8,012 nt of DNA from Eggerthellaceae bacterium UBA5906 (GCA_002431805.1 DJEE01000173.1:1081-9092); one strand, 5' to 3'. Shown: positions 1-5,830, counted from the stretch's first letter. Numbers and translations are program-made. Notes: a model not told the origin generated them from the letters alone.

Positions 1-138
1 CACCGTTACCGTGCTGCGCGTATAACCCGGCTCAATTTCCACCGGGTTCAAATCGTTGATGTAGGCACGGTTACGCTCGTACAGCATGGGCAAGCTGATG
101 CGCACGTGCTCTTTCATAGGTCCTTCAGGTGCTGCCAT
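1..138 (-). CDS. N-terminal fragment, possible hotdog-fold thioesterase
   Basis: An open frame of 46 codons runs from an ATG at 138 off the left edge, so only the N-terminus is visible. The start is well supported: AAGGAGGT ends four bases before the ATG. A second Met at codon 8 lacks such a site. Residues of the type DLNPVEIEPGYTRSTVTV resemble the first strand of PaaI-type thioesterases, where a short helix is followed by a Glu-x-x-x-Gly turn and an alternating hydrophobic strand. The neighbour at 279-707 is a clear hotdog thioesterase with a comparable N-terminus, which suggests a tandem pair. The catalytic HGG region lies outside the window, so the family call is an inference; that a gene starts here is much more secure. 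Confidence 0.6.
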   Translation of the reverse strand, partial: MAAPEGPMKEHVRISLPMLYERNRAYINDLNPVEIEPGYTRSTVTV

Positions 139-209
139 GGTTACCTCCTTAAGCTCTAATGCTCGTTCGACACCGCAACACGGGCCGCACGAGCACGGGA
201 TACTACACG

Positions 210-215
210 GTTATA
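210..215 (-). promoter_or_regulatory. Possible -10 box for the gene starting at 138
   Basis: On the minus strand this reads TATAAC, about 72 bases before the ATG at 138, in the 100-bp gap after the hairpin at 238-265. I see no convincing -35 hexamer at 16-18 bp spacing, so this is only a candidate. Confidence 0.25.
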
Positions 216-226
216 TCGCCATATCG

Positions 227-265
227 TGAAAGCAAAACATGCCGCGCGGACACCCGCACGGCATG
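227..265 (-). terminator. Rho-independent terminator after the thioesterase gene
   Basis: The arms 238-249 and 254-265 form a 12-bp G+C-rich stem with one mismatch and a 4-base loop. Read on the minus strand, the stem is followed directly by TTTTGCTTTC. It begins 14 bases after the stop codon of the gene at 279-707, so it most likely ends that transcript and separates it from the gene starting at 138. Confidence 0.7.
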
Positions 266-278
266 CGAAACAAGCTTG

Positions 279-707
279 TTAGCCCTTATGCGCCTCGGCC
301 TGCTTGCGCTGCTTTTCGGCGAAGTGCTCTTTCGTGACGATTTTCGTAATGAACGTGCCTTCGGAAATGGTATCGCCCACCTCGTCAGTGGCAATAACGT
401 GCCAGAACTGCTTGCGACCGCCGTATGAAGGCTCTTCGCGCTCAAGTTCGGCCACGCCGGTGATCAGACCATCTTTGCGCGCTTTCTTGTGGCGAATGGT
501 GGTTTCCAGGCCGAAAATGAGCTCTTTGTCGAAATCGGTGAGCTCCTCAGCCGCGCGCGACGCGCAAGACTCAAGCAACGCGATGGTTGCACCGCCGTGC
601 AAAAACCCATGTGGTTGATAGATTTCCGGACGCACGGGCATGCGCATCTCCACGCGGTTCTTCTCAACGCTTACAGTTTCGATGCCCAAGGTGTCAAGCA
701 GCGTCAT
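279..707 (-). CDS. PaaI/YdiI-type hotdog-fold thioesterase
   Basis: A 142-residue protein, the normal length for a single hotdog domain. The motif HGFLHGGATIALLES (residues 33-47) is the signature helix of the family: His37-Gly38-Gly39 binds the thioester, and Glu46, nine residues after the His, occupies the position of the catalytic carboxylate in E. coli YdiI and EntH. The family hydrolyses acyl-CoA or aryl-CoA thioesters as cytoplasmic homotetramers or homodimers; the substrate here cannot be told. The frame stays open upstream to 872, but I chose the ATG at 707 because GGGAGGAA precedes it by six bases and homologues begin about 35 residues before HGG, as here. The extra 55 residues would also overlap the -10 box at 777-782. 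The C-terminus is highly charged (KEHFAEKQRKQAEAHKG). It has its own promoter candidate and a terminator, so it is probably monocistronic. A menaquinone role (DHNA-CoA hydrolysis, as for YdiI) is possible but unsupported by neighbours. Confidence 0.9.
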   Translation of the reverse strand: MTLLDTLGIETVSVEKNRVEMRMPVRPEIYQPHGFLHGGATIALLESCASRAAEELTDFDKELIFGLETTIRHKKARKDGLITGVAELEREEPSYGGRKQFWHVIATDEVGDTISEGTFITKIVTKEHFAEKQRKQAEAHKG

Positions 708-722
708 AAGGTTCCTCCCGAT

Positions 723-753
723 AACGAAAGGGACCGCACACAAGCGCGGCCCC
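723..753 (-). promoter_or_regulatory. Leader hairpin before the thioesterase gene
   Basis: On the minus strand, GGGGCCGCGC (753-744) can pair with GTGCGGTCCC (739-730) across a TTGT loop, giving 10 pairs including two G-U wobbles, followed by TTTCGTT. It lies between the -10 box at 777-782 and the ribosome binding site, so it would be in the 5' leader and could act as an attenuator. Alternatively it is the terminator of the upstream operon that ends at 899. Confidence 0.4.
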
Positions 754-776
754 GACCTGTACTTGGTTCGACAATC

Positions 777-782
777 AGTATA
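777..782 (-). promoter_or_regulatory. -10 box (TATACT) for the thioesterase gene
   Basis: The minus strand reads GTATACTG, one mismatch from TATAAT. Transcription would begin near 770 and give a leader of about 63 bases. No good -35 hexamer is visible at 17 bp. The same GTATACT core occurs in front of the ATP-grasp gene and of the first crcB gene. Confidence 0.45.
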
Positions 783-898
783 CGGTTGCGCCGATGCCCC
801 TTCGCCGGACAATTCGGCAAGCGTGTCCATCGTCCAGCATGCAACGCGCTCACGGGCAAACGCTATTGTCAAGTTCTATGACGCATTGGCTCAACAAG

Positions 899-2218
899 TT
901 ATTCCTTTTGTGATGGAAGCGACTGCCCACCGGGAACTTCAGACGACACAGACGCCTCCTGAAACGGCTCGGTTGCGGCACCTTCAGCCGCCGCGGCAAC
1001 CTCCCGAAGCGGCCCTGGCGCAACGTCAGCAGCCGACCCAGCAGACACCGCGTCTTGCGATACCGGCCGCCCTTGCTGAGCTAGGTGTTCCTGCTGCGCC
1101 GCCTGTTCCCTGCGCGTACGCTCCGCATCGGCACGCGCTTCCTCTTCCAAACGCGCCGCCGTGGCCGCCGTTCCTGCAACCGCACCCATGTCCTGGTCAT
1201 AGGCTGCCTGCTTCACGTCGCCTTTGAACGCCTTGGTAGTGTTGATAAGCACGGCGCCAATAATGAACGGCATCCAGAACACGATGCCGCGGTACACCAG
1301 GCCGATGGCCGTGCCCGCCGCCGCCGATTCGCCAAAGCTGGTGAACGCCACCACCACGGCAGCCTCCACCACACCCACGCCCTGCGGCGTGATAGAAATC
1401 ATGGCGAACAGCGTGGCCACCACATACCCACACACCAGCGCCGGCGCGTTGTCCACGCCAAAGCCAATACCCACTAGTGTAAAGCACGAAAGCTCGCACA
1501 AGCTGGCGATAAGCGAGCAGCCGTACGCCTGCAACGTGGGCTTCGGGCTGTGACCAATCATGCCCGCAGCCTCGGAAAACGCCTTTGCGATGCGGTCGGC
1601 CCACGGCGCGAGCGGCTTTTTGCGCACGCGCCCTACCACCTTGCAGCTCAGCCGCTCAACCGGCCCCAGCACGCGCATAAGTGCATCAGGCCTTTTGTGC
1701 GCAAGCACCAGCAGCGTCACCATAACGCCCACCAGGCAGATAACCACCATGCCCATCAAAAACCACACCGGCGACAAGCCAACCGTGAACGCCAAGAACA
1801 CAAACGCGCAGATCATAAGCGTGGAGAATGCACCGTCAATAGTGATTTGCATGAGCAAGGCCGCGCCTGTAGCCTTGCCTGCCGGGATGCCGCGCCTGCG
1901 CGCGTCATCAACCACCAGCGTGGTGCCGGCCAGGTTCATGGACGGCGCGATGGTGTTCATGAAAAACGTGCCAAACACCAGCGGCAACGTGGATTTCGGA
2001 TCCATGCGCTCACCCACAGCCGCAAAGCTGCGCGAATACGCAAAGCTTTGCGCGAAATACTTGCACAGCTGCGTGAGAATGGCCGCCAAAAGCGGCAGCG
2101 GACTTCCCTGCTTCATGGTTTCGCCCAGCTCAACCAGCTGGTCGCCGCGCAAAAATACCACCGCCAGCACGATGATAAGAACCACGCCCATAAACAGGTT
2201 TTTCACGTTGAATTTCAT
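899..2218 (-). CDS. Flippase-like integral membrane protein (LPG synthase TM / YbhN family)
   Basis: A 439-residue protein with an N-terminal polytopic region (residues 9-330) and a soluble tail. Hydrophobic segments lie near 9-23, 41-60, 117-147, 151-173, 231-256, 260-276, 283-300 and 305-329. The family signature TPQGVGVVEAAVV (277-289) and the following YRGIVFWMPFIIG (309-321) match the conserved Pro-x-Gly-x-Gly-x-x-Glu and Arg motifs of the MprF transmembrane/YbhN family. APSMNLAGTTLVVDDARRRGI (91-111) fits its first conserved loop. In MprF this domain flips aminoacylated phospholipids; there is no aminoacyl-transfer domain here. Residues 340-439 are Ala/Glu/Gln-rich, with a stretch (355-382) that could be coiled coil, then a low-complexity Ser/Ala/Pro tail. 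The ATG lies inside the stop of the preceding ATP-grasp gene (ATGA), so the two are translationally coupled. The substrate is unknown. Confidence 0.88.
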   Translation of the reverse strand: MKFNVKNLFMGVVLIIVLAVVFLRGDQLVELGETMKQGSPLPLLAAILTQLCKYFAQSFAYSRSFAAVGERMDPKSTLPLVFGTFFMNTIAPSMNLAGTTLVVDDARRRGIPAGKATGAALLMQITIDGAFSTLMICAFVFLAFTVGLSPVWFLMGMVVICLVGVMVTLLVLAHKRPDALMRVLGPVERLSCKVVGRVRKKPLAPWADRIAKAFSEAAGMIGHSPKPTLQAYGCSLIASLCELSCFTLVGIGFGVDNAPALVCGYVVATLFAMISITPQGVGVVEAAVVVAFTSFGESAAAGTAIGLVYRGIVFWMPFIIGAVLINTTKAFKGDVKQAAYDQDMGAVAGTAATAARLEEEARADAERTRREQAAQQEHLAQQGRPVSQDAVSAGSAADVAPGPLREVAAAAEGAATEPFQEASVSSEVPGGQSLPSQKE

Positions 2219-3441
2219 CTGGCCGCCTTACTTGCCGCTTCGTTTGCCGGCGCATGCGCAGGACTTGTCGGGCCGCTTATAAACTCGCGCAGGTTGGTGT
2301 GCATAAGAAAATCAAGCTCGGCCGCACCCTGCGGGTTTTCATCTGTTTCGATAAACAAAAAGCCGTAGCAGCCGAACGTGGGAACATCGAACTGACGCAA
2401 TTCCAACACGCTCGCAAAACACTGGGAAAACGTCTGGTAATCAAACGATTCTTCGCCCGTTATGCCCGTAGGCGGATTGAGCAGCGACATGGTGTACACG
2501 TGGTTGCCGGCATACGCAAACGCTGCCTGCCAGTTGGGTAGCTTGTCCTCAAGGAACGCCTCGTAGGTGCGAAAGCCGAACGCGTGCTGCGCCACATCGG
2601 TGCCGCCAAGACCCGCAAAGCGCAGCGGGTTGAACTCGATGGGGCGGATGATGCCCGCCTTATCCACGCGCACCTCAACGTGCACGGGGAAATTTCGCGC
2701 CTCCACCAGGGAGTTTACACGCGTAAGCCACGCCTCGAACGCCGGCGCATGCTCGCGCACAAGGGCAGCTGACGTGGTGCACATGCGGTCGGACGTGTCA
2801 TGCGGCCCCGCAAAATCGTGGCGGAGCACGTTAAGCACGTGCGCTTTGCCCGTCTCGTCGAAAAACGCATCGAACGCGTATTCTTGGCCCGTGATGTACT
2901 GCTCCAGGATGTAGCTGCCGCCCGCAACCACCGCATCGGGGTACATAGACGCCCACGTGCTGGCGTTCGCCGCAAAATCGGCAAGCGCAGCTTCCCAGTC
3001 CGCGCGGCTGCGCACCACGTGCACGCCCATGCTGCAAAACCCGCGCACCGGCTTCACCACAAACGGCACATGCGGCTCAAGGGCAGCAAAATCAAGTTCG
3101 CCCAGTTCATCAGCCGTACAAGCACGGAAAAAGAAACTTTCGCCCATGCTGGCCAGCAACGTGCGCATGGCAACTTTGTCCTTAAACGTGGCAATGGCGT
3201 CCACCAGCTGCCTGTTCGACGTGTGCGCGCAAATCCACTCCAGCGTGTTTTCGGAGTTCGTGTACACGCGCTCGCCCGCGTCAAGACGCGCCGTTGCCTC
3301 GGCAGCGTCAACCAAGTGCAAGTCGCGACCGGAACGCAGCGCCGCCGCACACGAAAACGCGTTGCGCAGCACCGGATGCCGAGAAGCTTCCAGCCATTCC
3401 AACAGCTGCGGCGATGCGTACGGCTTGTCAAGAATGACCAC
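2215..3441 (-). CDS. ATP-grasp domain carboxylate-amine ligase, substrate unknown
   Basis: A 408-residue protein from a GTG start. Family features in order: FKDKVAMRTLLASMG (residues 86-100), the usual Lys-containing segment that opens the ATP-grasp fold; FVVKPVRGFCSMGV (127-140), with the nucleotide-binding Lys130 and glycine-rich loop; LEQYITGQEYAFDAFF (180-195), the strand contacting adenine; VEVRVD (255-260); and IEFNPLRFAGLGG (268-280), whose Glu269 and Asn271 are the metal-binding pair. ATP-grasp enzymes activate a carboxylate as an acyl-phosphate and join it to an amine or thiol. The first 80 residues should form the preATP-grasp domain. I chose the GTG at 3441 because GGGAGGAG precedes it by six bases. 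A longer frame begins at a GTG at 3543 but has no ribosome site and would contain the -10 box at 3501-3506. It is first in an operon with the flippase-like gene, overlapping it by 4 bases, which suggests that the ligase's product is handled at the membrane. Confidence 0.88.
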   Translation of the reverse strand: MVILDKPYASPQLLEWLEASRHPVLRNAFSCAAALRSGRDLHLVDAAEATARLDAGERVYTNSENTLEWICAHTSNRQLVDAIATFKDKVAMRTLLASMGESFFFRACTADELGELDFAALEPHVPFVVKPVRGFCSMGVHVVRSRADWEAALADFAANASTWASMYPDAVVAGGSYILEQYITGQEYAFDAFFDETGKAHVLNVLRHDFAGPHDTSDRMCTTSAALVREHAPAFEAWLTRVNSLVEARNFPVHVEVRVDKAGIIRPIEFNPLRFAGLGGTDVAQHAFGFRTYEAFLEDKLPNWQAAFAYAGNHVYTMSLLNPPTGITGEESFDYQTFSQCFASVLELRQFDVPTFGCYGFLFIETDENPQGAAELDFLMHTNLREFISGPTSPAHAPANEAASKAAR

Positions 3442-3500
3442 GGCAGACTCCTCCCAGCGTTCGCTCAACACGCGCCCATCACGCGCAATTCCAAGCGAAC

Positions 3501-3506
3501 AGTATA
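3501..3506 (-). promoter_or_regulatory. -10 box (TATACT) for the ATP-grasp operon
   Basis: The minus strand reads GTATACTG, one mismatch from consensus. Transcription would start near 3494, leaving a leader of about 53 bases before the GTG at 3441. Only a weak T-rich -35 (CTTTTT, 16 bp upstream) is present. Confidence 0.5.
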
Positions 3507-3628
3507 CCCCCGCCCGCGCACCAAAAAGTGCCGCAGGCCGCACCCTACGCCAAACCCCCAGCGAACAAGCGCAGGGATGGCGCGAACGGCGTGTTTCCGC
3601 AGCACCAACGCGTCAAGACCAGCACACC

Positions 3629-3653
3629 GCAAGCTGCTTTCACTGCAAGCTGC
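3629..3653. repeat. Direct repeat GCAAGCTGC, 16-bp period
   Basis: GCAAGCTGC occurs at 3629-3637 and again at 3645-3653. It lies in the 349-bp divergent intergenic region and could be a regulator binding site. With two copies only, chance cannot be excluded. Confidence 0.3.
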
Positions 3654-3685
3654 AGGTAACAACGTACAGCAATGCCCGCACTCCC

Positions 3686-3720
3686 CACGTGTGCACGGCG
3701 GCTGGCGGCGCGCACACGTG
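3686..3720. repeat. Inverted repeat upstream of the crcB promoter
   Basis: CACGTGTGCACG (3686-3697) and CGCGCACACGTG (3709-3720) are inverted copies with one mismatch, separated by 11 bases. The element ends 26 bp before the -10 box at 3747-3752, so it would overlap or sit just upstream of the polymerase site. No T-run follows on either strand, so an operator is more likely than a terminator. Confidence 0.4.
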
Positions 3721-3746
3721 CAGAATAGGCATCTTGCGCGGCGCGG

Positions 3747-3752
3747 TATACT
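3747..3752 (+). promoter_or_regulatory. -10 box (TATACT) for the crcB pair
   Basis: GGTATACTTG gives a one-mismatch -10 box. Transcription would start near 3759, with a leader of only about 32 bases before the TTG at 3791. That is too short for a fluoride riboswitch. I see no good -35 hexamer at 16-18 bp. Confidence 0.45.
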
Positions 3753-3790
3753 TGTGTGTGGGACAGCTTGTCTGGAAGGAAGATAGGGTT

Positions 3791-4237
3791 TTGCACGCAC
3801 ATGTTTCCGATGTGGTTGGGCGCACGTTGCGCAATCCGCACTCGCTTACGCCGTTGGTGCTGTTCATGGGGTTTATTGGCGCTAGTTTGCGCTATGCGCT
3901 GGAGACGGTGCTGCCGGCCGATGGCGGGTTTCCGGCGGCAACGCTTATCGTGAACATCTTCGGCTGCTTTACGCTTGAGATTATCAATCAGTACGTAGCG
4001 CATCGCAAAAACCTGCCCGCGCCGCTGGTGAAGTCGATGGGCACGGGACTTATCGGGGCGTTTACCACCATTTCGGCGTTTTCCACGGAAAACCTCGCAT
4101 TTTTGATGCAAGGCCGCTATGGCATGTTTGCATTATATCTGTTCACCACCGTATTCTCTACGTTCGGTGCCGCACTAGCTGGCAACAAGGTTGCCAGCGC
4201 GCTTGATAGCAGCGCACAAAAGAAAGGCGGCTTATAA
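3791..4237 (+). CDS. crcB: Fluoride channel subunit CrcB/Fluc, first of a pair
   Basis: A 148-residue small membrane protein of the Fluc family, which lets fluoride leave the cytoplasm. Motifs: GASLRY (30-35) at the end of helix 1, the conserved Asn in VNIFGCF (Asn55) of helix 2, and GLIGAFTTISAFSTE (86-100), the broken third helix containing the Phe-box. One Phe-box position is Ile (94) and the other stays Phe (97). Four membrane segments lie near 21-37, 51-65, 82-97 and 112-130. Positive charges fall at the N-terminus (R11, R14), in the loop after helix 2 (R72, K73, K81) and at the C-terminus (K133, K144, K145), so the positive-inside rule predicts N-in/C-in. The TTG start follows AGGAAG by eight bases. 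The first in-frame ATG (codon 26) lies inside helix 1 and would cut it. The N-terminus is about 18 residues longer than usual. Its stop overlaps the next gene by one base. Confidence 0.88.
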   Translation: MHAHVSDVVGRTLRNPHSLTPLVLFMGFIGASLRYALETVLPADGGFPAATLIVNIFGCFTLEIINQYVAHRKNLPAPLVKSMGTGLIGAFTTISAFSTENLAFLMQGRYGMFALYLFTTVFSTFGAALAGNKVASALDSSAQKKGGL

Positions 4238-4614
4238 TGACACCGCTTACCTTTGCGCTGGTGGGAATCGGCGGCGCCGTGGGCGCTTTGTGCCGTCACA
4301 AAGCGCTTGTGCACTTAAAGCCGAAGCTTGCAAGCCCATTTCCGTGGCCCACGTTGCTGGTGAACCTAGCAGCGTGCACCATCGCCGGATGCGCGTTGGC
4401 CGCCAGCGTTGCGCTGTCGCAAGCGGCATACACCGCGCTGACCATGGGCTTTCTGGGCGGTTTTTCAACGTTGTCAACCATGAACTGCGATGCGGTTGAC
4501 CTGGTTAGGCAGGGCCAACCGGGCCTCGGAGCGGTTTACCTTGCAGCAACGTACGCCAGCACGTTAGTTGCAGCAGCCTTGGGGTTCGCCGTTACGTCCG
4601 TTTCCTTCCGCTAG
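4237..4614 (+). CDS. crcB: Fluoride channel subunit CrcB/Fluc, second of a pair
   Basis: A 125-residue Fluc-family protein. Motifs: GIGGAVGALCRH (10-21), VNLAACTIAG (42-51, with the conserved Asn43), and GFLGGFSTLSTMN (71-83), the third-helix break. Both Phe-box positions that are usually Phe in the TTFSTF motif are Leu79 and Met82. Positive charges sit almost entirely in the loop after helix 1 (R20, K22, K28, K30) and not in the loop after helix 2, the reverse of the upstream partner. This predicts N-out/C-out. Paired crcB genes of this kind form antiparallel heterodimers, and the two subunits here fit that model. The ATG overlaps the stop of the first gene (TAATG), so translation is coupled; AAAGGCGG lies just upstream. 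The TAG stop at 4612-4614 abuts the inverted-repeat element, but the length is normal, so no obvious truncation. Confidence 0.88.
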   Translation: MTPLTFALVGIGGAVGALCRHKALVHLKPKLASPFPWPTLLVNLAACTIAGCALAASVALSQAAYTALTMGFLGGFSTLSTMNCDAVDLVRQGQPGLGAVYLAATYASTLVAAALGFAVTSVSFR

Positions 4615-4787
4615 CTGCCAAAATTTTCGCCAGTGTGTGTTCAACCAAAGCCATGGGTGGACCGAAATGTAATAATCGAATCATTCGCAGTCATATCCGC
4701 GCAACAGCCAGCTGAACCATACAGCAAAAAGCTGATAAGGCGTCCATGGCCGTCCAAACGAACACACAACCGAAAATTTTGGCAGCT
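4613..4787. mobile_element. MITE-like 175-bp element with terminal inverted repeats
   Basis: AGCTGCCAAAATTTTCG at 4613-4629 is repeated perfectly inverted at 4771-4787. The symmetry continues inward: GTGTGTTC at 4635-4642 mirrors 4760-4767, and GCCATGG at 4650-4656 mirrors 4744-4750, in almost identical register. No convincing coding frame or ribosome site lies inside. The element looks A+T-richer than its neighbours. A miniature inverted-repeat transposable element or decayed IS end-pair fits best. Target duplication cannot be judged, because the only shared flank, AGCT, is itself palindromic. A large stem-loop acting as terminator between the convergent crcB and J-domain genes is an alternative. 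Confidence 0.5.
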
Positions 4788-4862
4788 TGCAAGGCGAATC
4801 CGACAACGAACCCCGTTCAGGCAACCATTTGAACGCACGCTTCCAATCAAAAGGGCAACTTC

Positions 4863-4904
4863 CGGGCCGAACCCCTAATGGGCCCGAAATGGGAACTCAT
4901 CCCA
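4863..4904. terminator. Weak bidirectional terminator hairpins between convergent genes
   Basis: Two small hairpins lie just past the stop of the J-domain gene at 4915. TGGGA/TCCCA (4890-4894 with 4900-4904) has a 5-base loop; it is followed on the minus strand by TTT and on the plus strand by AGCTCTTTT. CGGGCC/GGCCCG (4863-4868 with 4881-4886) has a 12-base loop. Neither has a strong U-tract. The rest of 4788-4914 shows nothing else. Confidence 0.35.
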
Positions 4905-4914
4905 AGCTCTTTTG

Positions 4915-5817
4915 CTACAGCCCCACCTTCGCCGCACTGTATACGCGCCATTTGTCGCGGATGTTTTGCACGTCGAACAGCACCGAAATCAAGAACGCGA
5001 ACGTAAGCGGGGCGCCGACGAAACCGTTGCGTGGCGCAAGCATGAAGATAAGCGGAGCGCCGAAGATCATGATGGGCACCAACAGCATGACCAGCATGCT
5101 TCCCATGCGCTTGTACATCCCATAGATGATCGACGCCATCACATACAAGAACAGCCCCGTAGCCGACGAGCCCGCAATGGACAACACAGCAAGTGCCGCA
5201 ACCTTGACGGCAACCATTACCGCCTCATTGCGCAAGCCTTTTTTGGCCTGATCGAACACCTGCTCACTCGTTTGCTCCTGCGCGCGCGTGGCACGAAACG
5301 GCGCAAACGGATCGAAAGGGTCGTATTCCACGCTAAAGCCGCCAAACGGCCATTCGGAACCGGAACGTTGGCCGGTGCCGGCCTGAGTCGAACCGGAGCT
5401 CGTACGCTGCGCGCCAGACGCGCCGCTGAAGATGTCGTCCCAGCTAGTCCACACGTACGTGGTTTGCCCCTGCGTGGCGCTGCCGAACGGCCAGCCAGCA
5501 AACGGGTCGAAGGGGTCGCCCTGACCAGAAGCGCCGCCCTGTCCCGCCGATCCCGACGGATGTGCATAGGGGTTGCCCGCATACGGGCGCGGGTCGCGGC
5601 GCGGGTCGAATTCCGGCGTCCAGCTACGGTTGATCAGCACGTCGCGCGCTTCGTTGATTTGCTTGGTGAGCTCTTCGGCCTCGGCATGTTCCTTAGAATC
5701 AAGCGGGAACTTGTCGGGGTGGTGCGCAATAACCAGTTTGCGATGAGCTTTCTTGATGTCATCGTCGGTAGCGCCATCGGCCAGACCCAGTATTTTAAGT
5801 GCTTCAGATTTTTTCAT
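4915..5817 (-). CDS. Membrane-anchored J-domain protein (DnaJ-like co-chaperone)
   Basis: A 300-residue protein. Residues 1-66 form a J-domain with the HPD motif at 33-35 (AHHPDK) and a basic helix II before it; this motif stimulates the ATPase of DnaK. There is no zinc-finger domain and no classical DnaJ substrate-binding domain, so it is not DnaJ itself. Residues 67-180 are a Gly/Ser/Gln/Pro linker that repeats DPFDPFA (101-107 and 166-172) and WPFG (109-112 and 156-159). Hydrophobic segments at about 200-216, 220-234, 239-260 and 266-283 place the C-terminus in the membrane, with the J-domain presumably cytoplasmic. I chose the ATG at 5817 because the J-domain begins there; the frame extends upstream to 5877, but those residues would span the -10 box at 5825-5830. 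There is no Shine-Dalgarno site, which suggests leaderless translation. Confidence 0.87.
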   Translation of the reverse strand: MKKSEALKILGLADGATDDDIKKAHRKLVIAHHPDKFPLDSKEHAEAEELTKQINEARDVLINRSWTPEFDPRRDPRPYAGNPYAHPSGSAGQGGASGQGDPFDPFAGWPFGSATQGQTTYVWTSWDDIFSGASGAQRTSSGSTQAGTGQRSGSEWPFGGFSVEYDPFDPFAPFRATRAQEQTSEQVFDQAKKGLRNEAVMVAVKVAALAVLSIAGSSATGLFLYVMASIIYGMYKRMGSMLVMLLVPIMIFGAPLIFMLAPRNGFVGAPLTFAFLISVLFDVQNIRDKWRVYSAAKVGL

Positions 5818-5824
5818 AACGCTG

Positions 5825-5830
5825 ACTATA
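5825..5830 (-). promoter_or_regulatory. -10 box (TATAGT) giving a probable leaderless mRNA
   Basis: The minus strand reads TATAGT, one mismatch from consensus, with only seven bases between it and the ATG of the J-domain gene. Transcription would begin at or next to the A of the start codon. No AGGAGG-like site is present, in agreement. The -35 region is weak. Confidence 0.5.

Noticed and set aside
708..872. N-terminal extension of the thioesterase to 872
   Set aside because: It contains the -10 box and leader hairpin, has no ribosome site, and exceeds the normal hotdog length.
3566..3610. Possible fluoride riboswitch around GGGATGGCGCG
   Set aside because: The rest of the aptamer is missing (no TGATG-CTCCTAC-like segment), and it lies upstream of the likely transcription start of crcB.
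2800..3786. Long plus-strand frames opposite the ATP-grasp gene
   Set aside because: Arg/His/Ser-rich shadow translations; the minus strand carries a clear ATP-grasp protein.
4633..4878. 81-codon frame inside and beyond the inverted-repeat element
   Set aside because: No ribosome site, no recognisable domain, and it crosses the element boundary.
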